Shown here: one piece after another, positions 1 through 6,711 of the stretch
Numbering within the stretch: the stretch's first letter is position 1
Layout: the number at the start of each line of letters is the position of its first letter
From: Anaerolinea thermophila
GTDB lineage: Bacteria > Chloroflexota > Anaerolineae > Anaerolineales > Villigracilaceae
Direction: 5' to 3'
Assembly: GCA_022729775.1 (NCBI GenBank)
Contig: DZBA01000121.1
Location: forward strand, 1 to 9,176
Length of the DNA: 9,176 nucleotides
The notes under the pieces: model-generated
The model's input: the letters and a program-made list of their open reading frames with translations, nothing else
Databases searched by the model: none
Told to the model about the DNA's origin: nothing
Translations under genes and position numbers: made by a program

Positions 1-23
1 ATTTTTTGTTTTCCATGTGGAGT

Positions 24-821
24 TTATTTATCAATCACAAGGTCGGCAATGTAGATGGTGACGTCTTCGCCCTTGTTGTCCGGGGCGGCGGCGATCCATG
101 CAAATGCGCCAATCACATTCGATAAATCCTGGCTGGCAAGGTCAAGGGTATATTCCTGCCACGTGGAAGAGAGCGCGATTTTTCCGCTGGAGACTTCCAG
201 CGTGTCTGAATATTTGCCCCTGATTCCGCCGCTTTTGAATTCGACAATCTCGCCGCCTTTTTCGCCTTTTGCCCAAAATGTGATTTTTCCCGCGCCGACA
301 AGACTCTTGCCGGGCTTGTCTCCCCAGTTCTTATCCGGGTAGAGCCAATAAATCCCCGCCCATTTTTTATCACCGGGACGATATTCGATTTGCGCCGCGA
401 CTTTGTCCGTGCCGTTGACGTTGACCATTACGTTGTTCACCGACAAATGGGAGAGTCCTTGCTCGCCATCTCCCATCCAGCCGGATGGGACAAATTGCGT
501 ATCGAGATTGAAGGGGAGCGTTGCTTTAATATCTATTCCCGCCTGTTGTACAATTGTATCTACTTGGGCAGGGGAGAGGAACTGCGCCAAGTCTGTGGGT
601 GAAATTGCGCCGTCGGACGTTTTTGCCACCAACAACGCAAACAATCTTTCATTTGTTTTTTCTTCATCTTGTAACTGTGTATCAAGTTCCCGCACTTGTG
701 AATTTAAGTCTACGATCTGGTTGTTTTGACTGATATAGACAAAAACAAAACTGGCAATTGCTATCAGGCTGACGACAATTTCGACGAATCTTGGGATTTT
801 TGAATCCTGTGACTGTGACAT
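24..821 (-). CDS. Membrane-anchored coiled-coil protein with C-terminal jelly-roll (carbohydrate-binding-like) domain
   Basis: The 265-residue product has a short polar N-terminus, one membrane helix at about residues 13-30, a heptad-like Gln/Glu/Leu-rich coiled coil at about 32-62, a linker, and a beta-rich domain at about 105-263. That domain has GWMGDG near 114, a W-rich KWAGIYWLYPDKNWG stretch at 153-167, TFWAKG at 181-186, and a final TIYIADLVI strand. The pattern resembles galactose-binding/CBM-like jelly rolls attached to bacterial surface proteins. No catalytic motif is visible. I infer a type II orientation with the binding domain outside the membrane, presenting it to glycan or cell wall. 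The start is well supported: AAAGGAAGG lies 6 bases upstream of ATG. It sits 75 bp downstream of the glycosyltransferase on the same strand and may be co-transcribed. Fold assignment is moderately sure; the ligand is unknown. Confidence 0.75.
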   Translation of the reverse strand: MSQSQDSKIPRFVEIVVSLIAIASFVFVYISQNNQIVDLNSQVRELDTQLQDEEKTNERLFALLVAKTSDGAISPTDLAQFLSPAQVDTIVQQAGIDIKATLPFNLDTQFVPSGWMGDGEQGLSHLSVNNVMVNVNGTDKVAAQIEYRPGDKKWAGIYWLYPDKNWGDKPGKSLVGAGKITFWAKGEKGGEIVEFKSGGIRGKYSDTLEVSSGKIALSSTWQEYTLDLASQDLSNVIGAFAWIAAAPDNKGEDVTIYIADLVIDK

Positions 822-845
822 GAGACGCCTTCCTTTTTTATTTGG

Positions 846-869
846 ACTCCAGAAGTTTACTTCTGGAGT
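846..869. repeat. Perfect 11-bp inverted repeat between the glycosyltransferase and jelly-roll genes
   Basis: ACTCCAGAAGT (846-856) and ACTTCTGGAGT (859-869) are exact reverse complements separated by TT. In RNA this would form a stem of about 10 bp with a 4-base loop. On the minus strand it follows the glycosyltransferase stop and precedes the jelly-roll gene, so it could be a terminator-like or mRNA-stabilising hairpin. The bases after it on that strand are A-rich, not U-rich, so it is not a canonical intrinsic terminator. A third, imperfect arm, ACTTGCGGAGT (883-893, 9 of 11 identical to the second arm), lies between the hairpin and the glycosyltransferase stop. An operator for a dimeric regulator is the alternative reading. 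Confidence 0.75.
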
Positions 870-896
870 TATCGCAAACAGAACTTGCGGAGTCGC

Positions 897-1580
897 TTAC
901 TCTACAAACCGATATTTCACCAAAGTCCACACCGCTGCAAACGCGTCGTGCAGTTTGATTTTCTTTCCCTGCGAATATTCGCGCGGATTGAAGGTGATGG
1001 GCGTTTCAAAAATTCTAAACTTGCGCTTTAGAATTTTCGCGGTGAACTCAGGCTCAAAGTCAAAACTGTTTGCGCGCAAAACCATTCCGTTCAAAACTTC
1101 GCGGCGGAAGACTTTGTAGCCGGTCTCCATATCGGTCAGGATGGTGTTATACAAGATATTGGTCATCAGGGTCAGCATCTTGTTGGCAACCTGATGCCAG
1201 AACATGGTCACGCGATGCGCGCGCCCCAAAAAGCGCGAACCGTAGACGACATCCGCGACGCCTTCCTCGATGGGTTGCAGCAGGCTGGGGATGTCGCGCG
1301 GGTCATATTCAAGGTCGGCATCTTGGATGAGCATGATGTCGCCAATTGCCGCCGCCATGCCCGTCCGCACCGCCGCGCCTTTTCCCTTGTTATGCTCGTG
1401 CATAATGACGCGGATGCCATCTTTGCCGTCAAGGGTTTGTAAAACGTCACGTGTGCCGTCCTTCGAGCCATCATCCACGACGATGATTTCATGGGCGAGA
1501 TTTTGGTCTTGCACACGCTTCAAAATGACCTGAATGCTTTCAACTTCGTTGTAAACGGGGATTATGATTGATAGTTTCAT
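897..1580 (-). CDS. GT2 family glycosyltransferase, dolichyl/polyprenyl-phosphate sugar transferase-like (DPM1-like)
   Basis: This is a GT-A fold enzyme expected to move a sugar from a nucleotide donor, probably to a polyprenyl phosphate carrier at the cytoplasmic face of the membrane. From the chosen start (227 aa) the motifs are the N-terminal strand KLSIIIPVYNE, VDDGSKDGT at 35-43, the metal-binding DAD in QDADLEYDP (86-94), YGSRFLG at 113-119, and the family signature DMETGYKVF at 150-158. The tail around EYSQGKKI at 201-208 is typical of DPM1-like bacterial enzymes, which usually run about 230-240 residues. The frame stays open to an ATG at 1658, which would add 26 very hydrophobic residues, but neither start has a clear Shine-Dalgarno sequence. 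I choose 1580 because the domain begins there and a TATAAT lies 9 bases upstream. There is no C-terminal membrane pair. Donor and acceptor cannot be read from the sequence. Confidence 0.9.
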   Translation of the reverse strand: MKLSIIIPVYNEVESIQVILKRVQDQNLAHEIIVVDDGSKDGTRDVLQTLDGKDGIRVIMHEHNKGKGAAVRTGMAAAIGDIMLIQDADLEYDPRDIPSLLQPIEEGVADVVYGSRFLGRAHRVTMFWHQVANKMLTLMTNILYNTILTDMETGYKVFRREVLNGMVLRANSFDFEPEFTAKILKRKFRIFETPITFNPREYSQGKKIKLHDAFAAVWTLVKYRFVE

Positions 1581-1589
1581 GTTAACTGA

Positions 1590-1595
1590 ATTATA
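1590..1595 (-). promoter_or_regulatory. Candidate -10 box (TATAAT) for the glycosyltransferase, near-leaderless
   Basis: Read on the minus strand, 1595 to 1590 is a perfect TATAAT, 9 bases before the glycosyltransferase ATG at 1580. Transcription would begin only 2-3 bases before the start codon, which fits the missing ribosome binding site. No good -35 is present at 16-18 bp spacing. A second minus-strand -10-like box, TATACT (1611 to 1606), has a weak TTGCAG 18 bp upstream and would give a longer leader. This is inference from motif and spacing only. Confidence 0.4.
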
Positions 1596-1607
1596 AACGA
1601 AAAGAAG

Positions 1608-1613
1608 TATAAT
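1608..1613 (+). promoter_or_regulatory. Candidate -10 box (TATAAT) for the AAA+ ATPase gene
   Basis: A perfect TATAAT on the plus strand lies about 80 bases upstream of the ATPase ATG. It predicts a start near 1620 and a leader of about 75 bases. The expected -35 position (about 1585-1590, ACTGAA) matches the consensus poorly. The box interleaves with the minus-strand TATAAT at 1590-1595, so RNA polymerase probably could not occupy both promoters at once. Confidence 0.3.
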
Positions 1614-1693
1614 CAGGCAGAGAATGATGCTGCAAAGAATAATGAAGCGTTTTTCCATCTGATAAAGAAGTACATTTCCCCGGACGGTGTTTT

Positions 1694-3043
1694 ATGATAC
1701 GACCACAACAAGCGCAACCATCCCAGCAAACAGCTGTGCCTGCGGGCAGTTTTTCGCCCCCACCGGTCACCAGCCTTGAGGATACAGGGCTTTCACCGCT
1801 CTGGTTACAAGACCTCATCCTCAAAGTTTTATATTTTCGCGGCTATATGACCGGTTTCAAAGTCGCGGAGGAAATTTGCCTGCCGCTTTCGGGCGTTACC
1901 GACCAGCTGCTCACTTCACTTAAACAGGAAAAACTGGTCGAGGTGAAATCTTCGCAGGGTGGTTTGGGCGGCGAAGGCGCGTATAACTATGGCATCACCG
2001 GCGCGGGAATCTTGCGCGCGCGCGAGGCATTGGATCGCAGTCAATACGCGGGACCCGCTCCCGTTCCCTTTGATGTGTACAATGAAGCCATGCGCCGCCA
2101 AAAGAGCGGACGAATTACAGTCACAGCGCGAACCATGCGCCAGTTGCTTGCCAAGATGGTCATTTCAGAATCCATCTTCCAAAAGCTCGGACCCGCGCTC
2201 AATTCCGGTTCTTCTATTTTTATGTACGGACCTCCCGGTAACGGCAAGACCAGCATCGCGCGCGCTTTTGGAAATCTGGCATTGAGTCAAAGCATGTACA
2301 TTCCTTATGCTTTATATCTTGATGGGCAGGTGATTAAAGTCTACGACGCGGTGAGTCACACCATTTCGCCGGAGGAAGTAACTAGCGGGGGAACGGGCAA
2401 TACCGGCGCGCTGCGTTCCACGAATCGCCGTGACCCGCGCTGGGTGCGCATCCGCAGACCGTTCATTGTGGTTGGCGGTGAATTGACCCTTGAAGGTCTC
2501 GACCTTGTGTTTGACGATACAACCAAAGTCTACGAAGCCCCATTTCAAGTGAAGGCAAACGGCGGCATTTTGTTGATTGACGACTTTGGACGCCAGCAAG
2601 TGCGCCCGCGCGATTTGCTCAACCGCTGGATCGTTCCGCTGGAAAACCGCGTGGATTATCTCCGCTTGCATACCGGGCGCAAAGTAGAAGTGCCGTTCGA
2701 TGTGTTGATTGTGTTCTCTACGAACCTTCCGCCAAAAGACCTGGTGGATGAAGCCTTCCTGCGCCGCCTGCGCCATAAAATCGAAGTCAGTGACCCATCC
2801 TTCGAGGAATACCGCGAGATATTCAAACGTACCGCGCTTGAAAAGAAAGTCGAATATAACGACCAGGGACTCGCCTATCTTTTGCAGGAATGGTACATTA
2901 AGCGCAATCGCAAATTGCGCGCTTCACATCCGCGCGACTTATGCGACCAAATCCTCGATATTGCCACTTATCTTTCTTCCTCCCCAGCCATGACCCGTGA
3001 GATGATTGACTCAGCGTGCAGGTCATATTTTGTGGATATTTAG
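1694..3043 (+). CDS. AAA+ ATPase with N-terminal winged-helix-like domain
   Basis: The 449-residue product is predicted to be cytoplasmic, with no signal or membrane segment. Residues 1-30 are Pro/Gln-rich and probably disordered. Residues about 36-112 (LQDLILKVLYFRG through YNYGITGAGILRAREAL) look like a winged helix-turn-helix. The AAA+ core follows: Walker A GPPGNGKT at 179-186, Walker B ILLIDDFG at 292-299, sensor-1 Asn344 in FSTN, a candidate arginine finger in FLRRLR at 355-360, and a sensor-2-like HPRDL at 412-416. The gap between Walker A and B is about 105 residues, roughly twice that of common AAA+ modules, and contains RRDPRWVRIRRPFIVVGGELTLEGLDL-like strands. All nucleotide-binding residues are present, so ATPase activity is likely; the substrate or partner is not identifiable. 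The start has GGACGG 6 bases upstream of ATG. It may be co-transcribed with the phosphodiesterase 41 bp downstream. A MoxR-like chaperone-type or regulatory ATPase are the possible roles. Confidence 0.85.
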   Translation: MIRPQQAQPSQQTAVPAGSFSPPPVTSLEDTGLSPLWLQDLILKVLYFRGYMTGFKVAEEICLPLSGVTDQLLTSLKQEKLVEVKSSQGGLGGEGAYNYGITGAGILRAREALDRSQYAGPAPVPFDVYNEAMRRQKSGRITVTARTMRQLLAKMVISESIFQKLGPALNSGSSIFMYGPPGNGKTSIARAFGNLALSQSMYIPYALYLDGQVIKVYDAVSHTISPEEVTSGGTGNTGALRSTNRRDPRWVRIRRPFIVVGGELTLEGLDLVFDDTTKVYEAPFQVKANGGILLIDDFGRQQVRPRDLLNRWIVPLENRVDYLRLHTGRKVEVPFDVLIVFSTNLPPKDLVDEAFLRRLRHKIEVSDPSFEEYREIFKRTALEKKVEYNDQGLAYLLQEWYIKRNRKLRASHPRDLCDQILDIATYLSSSPAMTREMIDSACRSYFVDI

Positions 3044-3084
3044 AATCTGTCGCGCAGACCCAAATCACGGACGAAGAATCGCAC

Positions 3085-3843
3085 ATGCTTGAAAACTTTC
3101 CCAAACCTATCTTGCTGGCGCATCGCGGCGACCTTGCCCATGCGCCGGAAAATACCCTGCCTTCTTTTCAACAAGCCATCCAAAAGGGCGCGGACGGCGT
3201 GGAGCTCGATGCAAAGTTAACCGCCGATGGTCAGGTGATTGTCATCCACGACATGACCGTTGACCGCACCACAAACGGCAGCGGGCGCGTTGCATCATTT
3301 CCACTTGTGGAAATCCGCAAACTGGACGCGGGCAGCTGGTTCGATGCAAAATTTAGCGGCACGAAAGTCCCCCTGTTGGAAGAGGTGTTTGAAACCGTCG
3401 GCAAAGATAGGTTGATTAATATCGAATTGACCAACTACTCGACCCCGCGCGATGGGTTGGTGTTGAAAGTATGCGATCTGATTCGAAAACATAACAACCA
3501 TAAACAAATTATCTTTTCTTCTTTCCTTGTCTCCAATTTGAAAATTGCCGCGCGCGCGCTGCCGGAAATTCCGCGCGGTTTGCTTGCCATGCCCGGCTTC
3601 GCTGGAATTTGGGCGCGTTCCTTTGGGTTTATGTTCGGCGATTACCAAGCCCTGCATCCCTACATCACCGATGTCAGCAGGGAGCAGGTGCAGCGCGCGC
3701 ATCGTCTCAAACGCCGCGTGCATGTCTGGACTGCGAATACGCCCGAAGAAATCAAGCGCCTCGCCAATTGGGGCGTGGATGGAATTTTTACCGATGACCC
3801 GCAAGTCACCGCGCCAGCGTTGAAAAGGAATGGGCAGGGGTAG
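3085..3843 (+). CDS. Glycerophosphodiester phosphodiesterase (GDPD family)
   Basis: This enzyme would hydrolyse glycerophosphodiesters from phospholipid turnover to glycerol-3-phosphate and an alcohol. From the chosen ATG it is 252 aa with no signal peptide, so it is probably cytoplasmic. The TIM-barrel motifs are in order: HRG at 13-15 followed by APENT, GVELDAKLTADGQ at 38-50 (metal ligands E40 and D42), catalytic-type HD at 55-56 followed by TVDRTTNGSG, INIEL at 111-115 (E114), and the closing VHVWTANT (212-219) and GVDGIFTDDP (230-239). The usual IEIK after strand 3 is IELT here, so the conserved Lys is absent; the metal ligands remain. The length is typical of bacterial cytosolic GDPDs. 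The frame is open back to an ATG at 3016 overlapping the ATPase end, but 3085 begins right before the domain. The ribosome site is weak (GGACGAAGA). It probably belongs to the ATPase transcript. Confidence 0.92.
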   Translation: MLENFPKPILLAHRGDLAHAPENTLPSFQQAIQKGADGVELDAKLTADGQVIVIHDMTVDRTTNGSGRVASFPLVEIRKLDAGSWFDAKFSGTKVPLLEEVFETVGKDRLINIELTNYSTPRDGLVLKVCDLIRKHNNHKQIIFSSFLVSNLKIAARALPEIPRGLLAMPGFAGIWARSFGFMFGDYQALHPYITDVSREQVQRAHRLKRRVHVWTANTPEEIKRLANWGVDGIFTDDPQVTAPALKRNGQG

Positions 3844-3882
3844 GAGTTCCATCGTTTGCAATTGCGTGAAAGGGTTTATTTT

Positions 3883-3911
3883 CAGTACCGCGGCAGCATG
3901 TCGCGGTACTG
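3883..3911 (+). repeat. Strong GC-rich hairpin between the phosphodiesterase and GH3 genes
   Basis: CAGTACCGCG (3883-3892) and CGCGGTACTG (3902-3911) are perfect complements. In RNA a G-U and a C-G pair extend the stem to 12 bp around the loop AGCAT. It sits 39 bases after the phosphodiesterase stop and 38 before the GH3 start. No U-tract follows (TGGTGAATAAAT), so it is either an imperfect terminator of the upstream transcript, an RNA end-protecting structure, or a structured leader/operator of the GH3 gene. The remaining 3844-3882 and 3912-3949 bases show only weak promoter matches, including TAAATA (3919-3924) and TATAAG with an upstream TG (3932-3940); the latter overlaps the ribosome binding site. 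Confidence 0.7.
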
Positions 3912-3949
3912 TGGTGAATAAATATGTTGTGTGTTATAAGGTGTCCTTA

Positions 3950-6685
3950 ATGCGTTTTTTGAGAATTTTATTCCTATTGATTTTTATTTTTACGCTTGCG
4001 CCCTCTCCTGTGCGCGCGCAAACCCCCACGCCTCCACCGGATGTGCTGCGGATTTTTGAGTCCATGTCCCCGGAAGAGCGCGTGGGGCAGCTCTTTCTGG
4101 TGAGCTTTTCCGGCGTGGATACCGGCGCGGATTCGCAGTTGAATCGTTTAGTCACCAAGTATCATATCGGCGGCGTGACCATGCTCGCGCAGAATGATAA
4201 TTTTGCGCCCGCGCCAGATACGCTGATGCAAACGCATGAGTTGATTGGCGATATTCAACGGCTGGAATGGAACGCGTCTAATAACCCTGTGATAGACCCG
4301 ATTACCGGACAATCGCAAAAAGCCGTTTACGTTCCGCTTTTTGTGGGCATTGCGCAGGAAGGCAACGGCTACCCCACAGACCAGATTCTCAGCGGCTTGA
4401 CTCCATTGCCAAGCGAAATGGCAATCGGCGCGACATGGAACACAGAACTTGCCGCGCGTGTTGGTCAAGTGCGCGGGGAGGAACTTGCCGCGCTTGGTTT
4501 TAACCTCTACCTCGGACCTTCGCTCGATGTGTTGGAAGCGCCCTCTGTTTCCGGCGGCGACCTCGGTACGCGCGTGTTTGGCGGCGACCCGTTTTGGGTT
4601 GGCGAGATGGCGCGCGCTTATGTCACAGGGTTGCACAGCGGCAGCGATAACAGGCTGTTTGTGGCTGCCAAACATTTCCCCGGCGTGGGCGGTTCAGACC
4701 GTCTGCCCGAAGAGGAAATTTCCACAGTCCGCAAATCGCTCGAACAGTTAAAGCAGATTGAGCTTGCGCCTTTTTTTGCGGTTACGAATGGCGCGCCTTC
4801 CATTGAATCCACAGTGGATGGTTTGCTTGTGTCGCATATTCGGTATCAGGGTTTTCAAGGAAACATCCGCGCCACGACGCGCCCGGTCAGTTTCGACCTG
4901 CAGGCGTTGAGTCAAATTCTCGCGCTGCCGCAGTTTGCCGCGTGGTATTCACAGGGCGGGTTGATCATCAGCGACAATCTTGGCACGCGCGCGGTGCGCG
5001 AGTTTTATGCTTCGGGCGGCGGGCAATTTTCCGCGCGTACTGCCGCGCGGGATACTTTTCTCGCAGGCAATGATATGCTGTATTTGGGCAATATTGCTTC
5101 CAACGACAACCTGGATTTTTACAATACTACAACCAACATTATCGATTTTTTTACGCAAAAATACCGCGAAGACCCTGCCTTCGCGCAGCGGGTGGATGCT
5201 TCTGTACTGCGCATCCTCTCTGCGAAGTTTCGTTTGTATGCCGGGTTCAACCTTGCGAATGTAATTGCGCCGCAAAGTTCTCTCGTGCAAATTGGCGCAT
5301 CTTCAGATGTGACCTTTGAAGTCGCGCGGAACTCTGCGACATTGATCAGCCCAGAGCGACAGGACTTGCCGGAGGTGATGGCGTTATCGCCCCAGAAAAT
5401 CGAAAATATGGTGTTCATCACAGACGCGCAAAACATCAGTCAATGTTCAATGTGTGTGGAACAGCCCTTGTTTGCGGTGGATGCGTTTCAACAAACGGTC
5501 TTGCGTCTATATGGTCCCCAAAGCGGAAACCAGATTGTAAATTTTTATCTTGCCTCTTATTCGCTTCAAACCCTGCAAGCCCTTTTGGATAACCAGAATC
5601 CAGAGTCCATCGAAGGCGACTTAACGCGCGCAAATTGGGTCATTATCTCCTTGCGCGATGCTTCGCAGGGACAGCCCGCGCTCATCAGCCGTTTTCTGCG
5701 CGAACGTCCCAATCTTTTAAGAGATAAGCGTATTGTTCTGTTTTCATTTGGCGCGCCGTATTACTTCGATACCACAACCATCTCGAAACTCACCGCGTAC
5801 TTTGCCTTGTATAGCAAGCAGCCCCAATTTGTGGATGTCGCCGCGCGTTTGCTTTTTCAGGAATTAACGCCGCTTGGCGCGTCGCCCGTTTCCATTCCCG
5901 GAATTGGATATGAACTCATCTCGGTCACTTCACCCAATCCCAATCAAGTTATTCCGCTTTCGCTTGACCTTGAACCGCTGCCTATCGTGACCGAATCTTC
6001 GATTACGCCGCTGCCGACCGCGATTCCGCTCTTTAAGATTGGGGACACAATCGCAATTCGCACTGGCATCATTGCCGACCATAACGGACATCCCGTCCCA
6101 GATGGAACGGTTGTGCAATTTTCGATGTTGTTAACCGGGGAAGGGGGGGGCATCATCAAACAGGTGGACGCAGTCACCACACAGGGAATTGCGCGCGCTG
6201 CCTTTGGTTTGGATAAGCCCGGCTTGTTGGAAATCAAAGCTGCCAGCGAGCCCGCGATTATTTCCGAAGTCTTGCAATTGGACGTATCGCAATCGGGCGC
6301 GGTGGCGGTGACTATTCGTACCCCGGAGTTGACTCAACCCGTCGCGCCGACTCCCGAGTCGCCAGTTGTAGAAACGCTCGACCCGTACATATCAAAACAG
6401 GGCTACCCGCTTTTTCTGGCTTGGTTCCTCTCGATGCTTTTCATCTCATTCAGCTTGTGGGTTGTGTATAGCGTCGGCTCGCGTATTACTGAAAACCGCG
6501 CCGCAACCCGCTGGATATTGGGAATTGCGTTGGGCGGGCTTGTCGCCTATAATCTTCTTGCTTTTGGCGTTTTTCCGCTTCATGAGTGGCTGATTGTGCG
6601 CGGACTTTCGGGCGTAATTTCGTTTATTCTTGTAGGCGAGTTGATCGGCTTTGCCGCTGGCTGGGTCTGGTCGCGCAGGAATTAA
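3950..6685 (+). CDS. Exported GH3 (NagZ-like) family protein with Ig-like domain and C-terminal membrane bundle
   Basis: The 911-residue product starts with a signal peptide or anchor (MRFLRILFLLIFIFTLAPSP, then VRAQ) and a TPTPPP linker. Residues about 31-430 match the GH3 N-terminal barrel: ERVGQLFLVSF, LFVGIAQEGNG, KHFPG at 241-245, LKQIELAPFFAV, LLVSHIRYQGF, and IISDNLG with D342 at the usual nucleophile position. The NagZ HGxxxxDSH acid/base segment after KHFPG is replaced by VGGSDRLPEEE, so the His-Asp dyad is missing. Residues about 455-660 look like a GH3 C-terminal alpha/beta domain, about 695-780 like a bacterial Ig-like domain, and three hydrophobic helices lie at about 819-841, 855-874 and 884-906. 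ATG at 3950 has AAGGTG 6 bases upstream; a longer frame from 3830 lacks this and hides the signal sequence. It probably acts outside the membrane on N-acetylglucosaminides or as a binding protein. It is followed 26 bp later by a protease gene. Confidence 0.85.
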   Translation: MRFLRILFLLIFIFTLAPSPVRAQTPTPPPDVLRIFESMSPEERVGQLFLVSFSGVDTGADSQLNRLVTKYHIGGVTMLAQNDNFAPAPDTLMQTHELIGDIQRLEWNASNNPVIDPITGQSQKAVYVPLFVGIAQEGNGYPTDQILSGLTPLPSEMAIGATWNTELAARVGQVRGEELAALGFNLYLGPSLDVLEAPSVSGGDLGTRVFGGDPFWVGEMARAYVTGLHSGSDNRLFVAAKHFPGVGGSDRLPEEEISTVRKSLEQLKQIELAPFFAVTNGAPSIESTVDGLLVSHIRYQGFQGNIRATTRPVSFDLQALSQILALPQFAAWYSQGGLIISDNLGTRAVREFYASGGGQFSARTAARDTFLAGNDMLYLGNIASNDNLDFYNTTTNIIDFFTQKYREDPAFAQRVDASVLRILSAKFRLYAGFNLANVIAPQSSLVQIGASSDVTFEVARNSATLISPERQDLPEVMALSPQKIENMVFITDAQNISQCSMCVEQPLFAVDAFQQTVLRLYGPQSGNQIVNFYLASYSLQTLQALLDNQNPESIEGDLTRANWVIISLRDASQGQPALISRFLRERPNLLRDKRIVLFSFGAPYYFDTTTISKLTAYFALYSKQPQFVDVAARLLFQELTPLGASPVSIPGIGYELISVTSPNPNQVIPLSLDLEPLPIVTESSITPLPTAIPLFKIGDTIAIRTGIIADHNGHPVPDGTVVQFSMLLTGEGGGIIKQVDAVTTQGIARAAFGLDKPGLLEIKAASEPAIISEVLQLDVSQSGAVAVTIRTPELTQPVAPTPESPVVETLDPYISKQGYPLFLAWFLSMLFISFSLWVVYSVGSRITENRAATRWILGIALGGLVAYNLLAFGVFPLHEWLIVRGLSGVISFILVGELIGFAAGWVWSRRN
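6143..6150 (+). repeat. Run of eight G inside the GH3-family gene
   Basis: The coding strand carries GGGG, AA, then eight consecutive G, encoding part of GEGGG in the Ig-like domain at about residues 730-734. The frame continues cleanly through the rest of the domain and the membrane helices, so eight is the in-frame length here. A one-base slip would remove the C-terminal anchor. It is a slippage-prone tract; phase variation is possible but unproven. Confidence 0.9.
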
Positions 6686-6711
6686 AAAGTGTAAAAAGGT
6701 TAGGAGAAAAC

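Noticed and set aside
2010..2030. CGCGCG run as a Z-DNA or regulatory element
   Set aside because: Such runs recur throughout all genes here as a result of Arg CGC and Ala GCG codons.
2312..2776. 154-codon minus-strand frame inside the ATPase gene
   Set aside because: It lies antisense to Walker B and sensor regions, with no independent coding evidence.
3295..3861. 188-codon minus-strand frame opposite the phosphodiesterase gene
   Set aside because: No recognisable domain and no ribosome site; it mirrors a gene with full GDPD motifs and is explained by GCG/CGC-rich codon use.
3830..3949. N-terminal extension of the GH3 protein by 40 residues
   Set aside because: It would read through the hairpin and bury the signal peptide; the ATG at 3950 has a good ribosome site.
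4148..4675. 175-codon minus-strand frame opposite the GH3 barrel
   Set aside because: It overlaps conserved GH3 motifs on the other strand and has no domain of its own.
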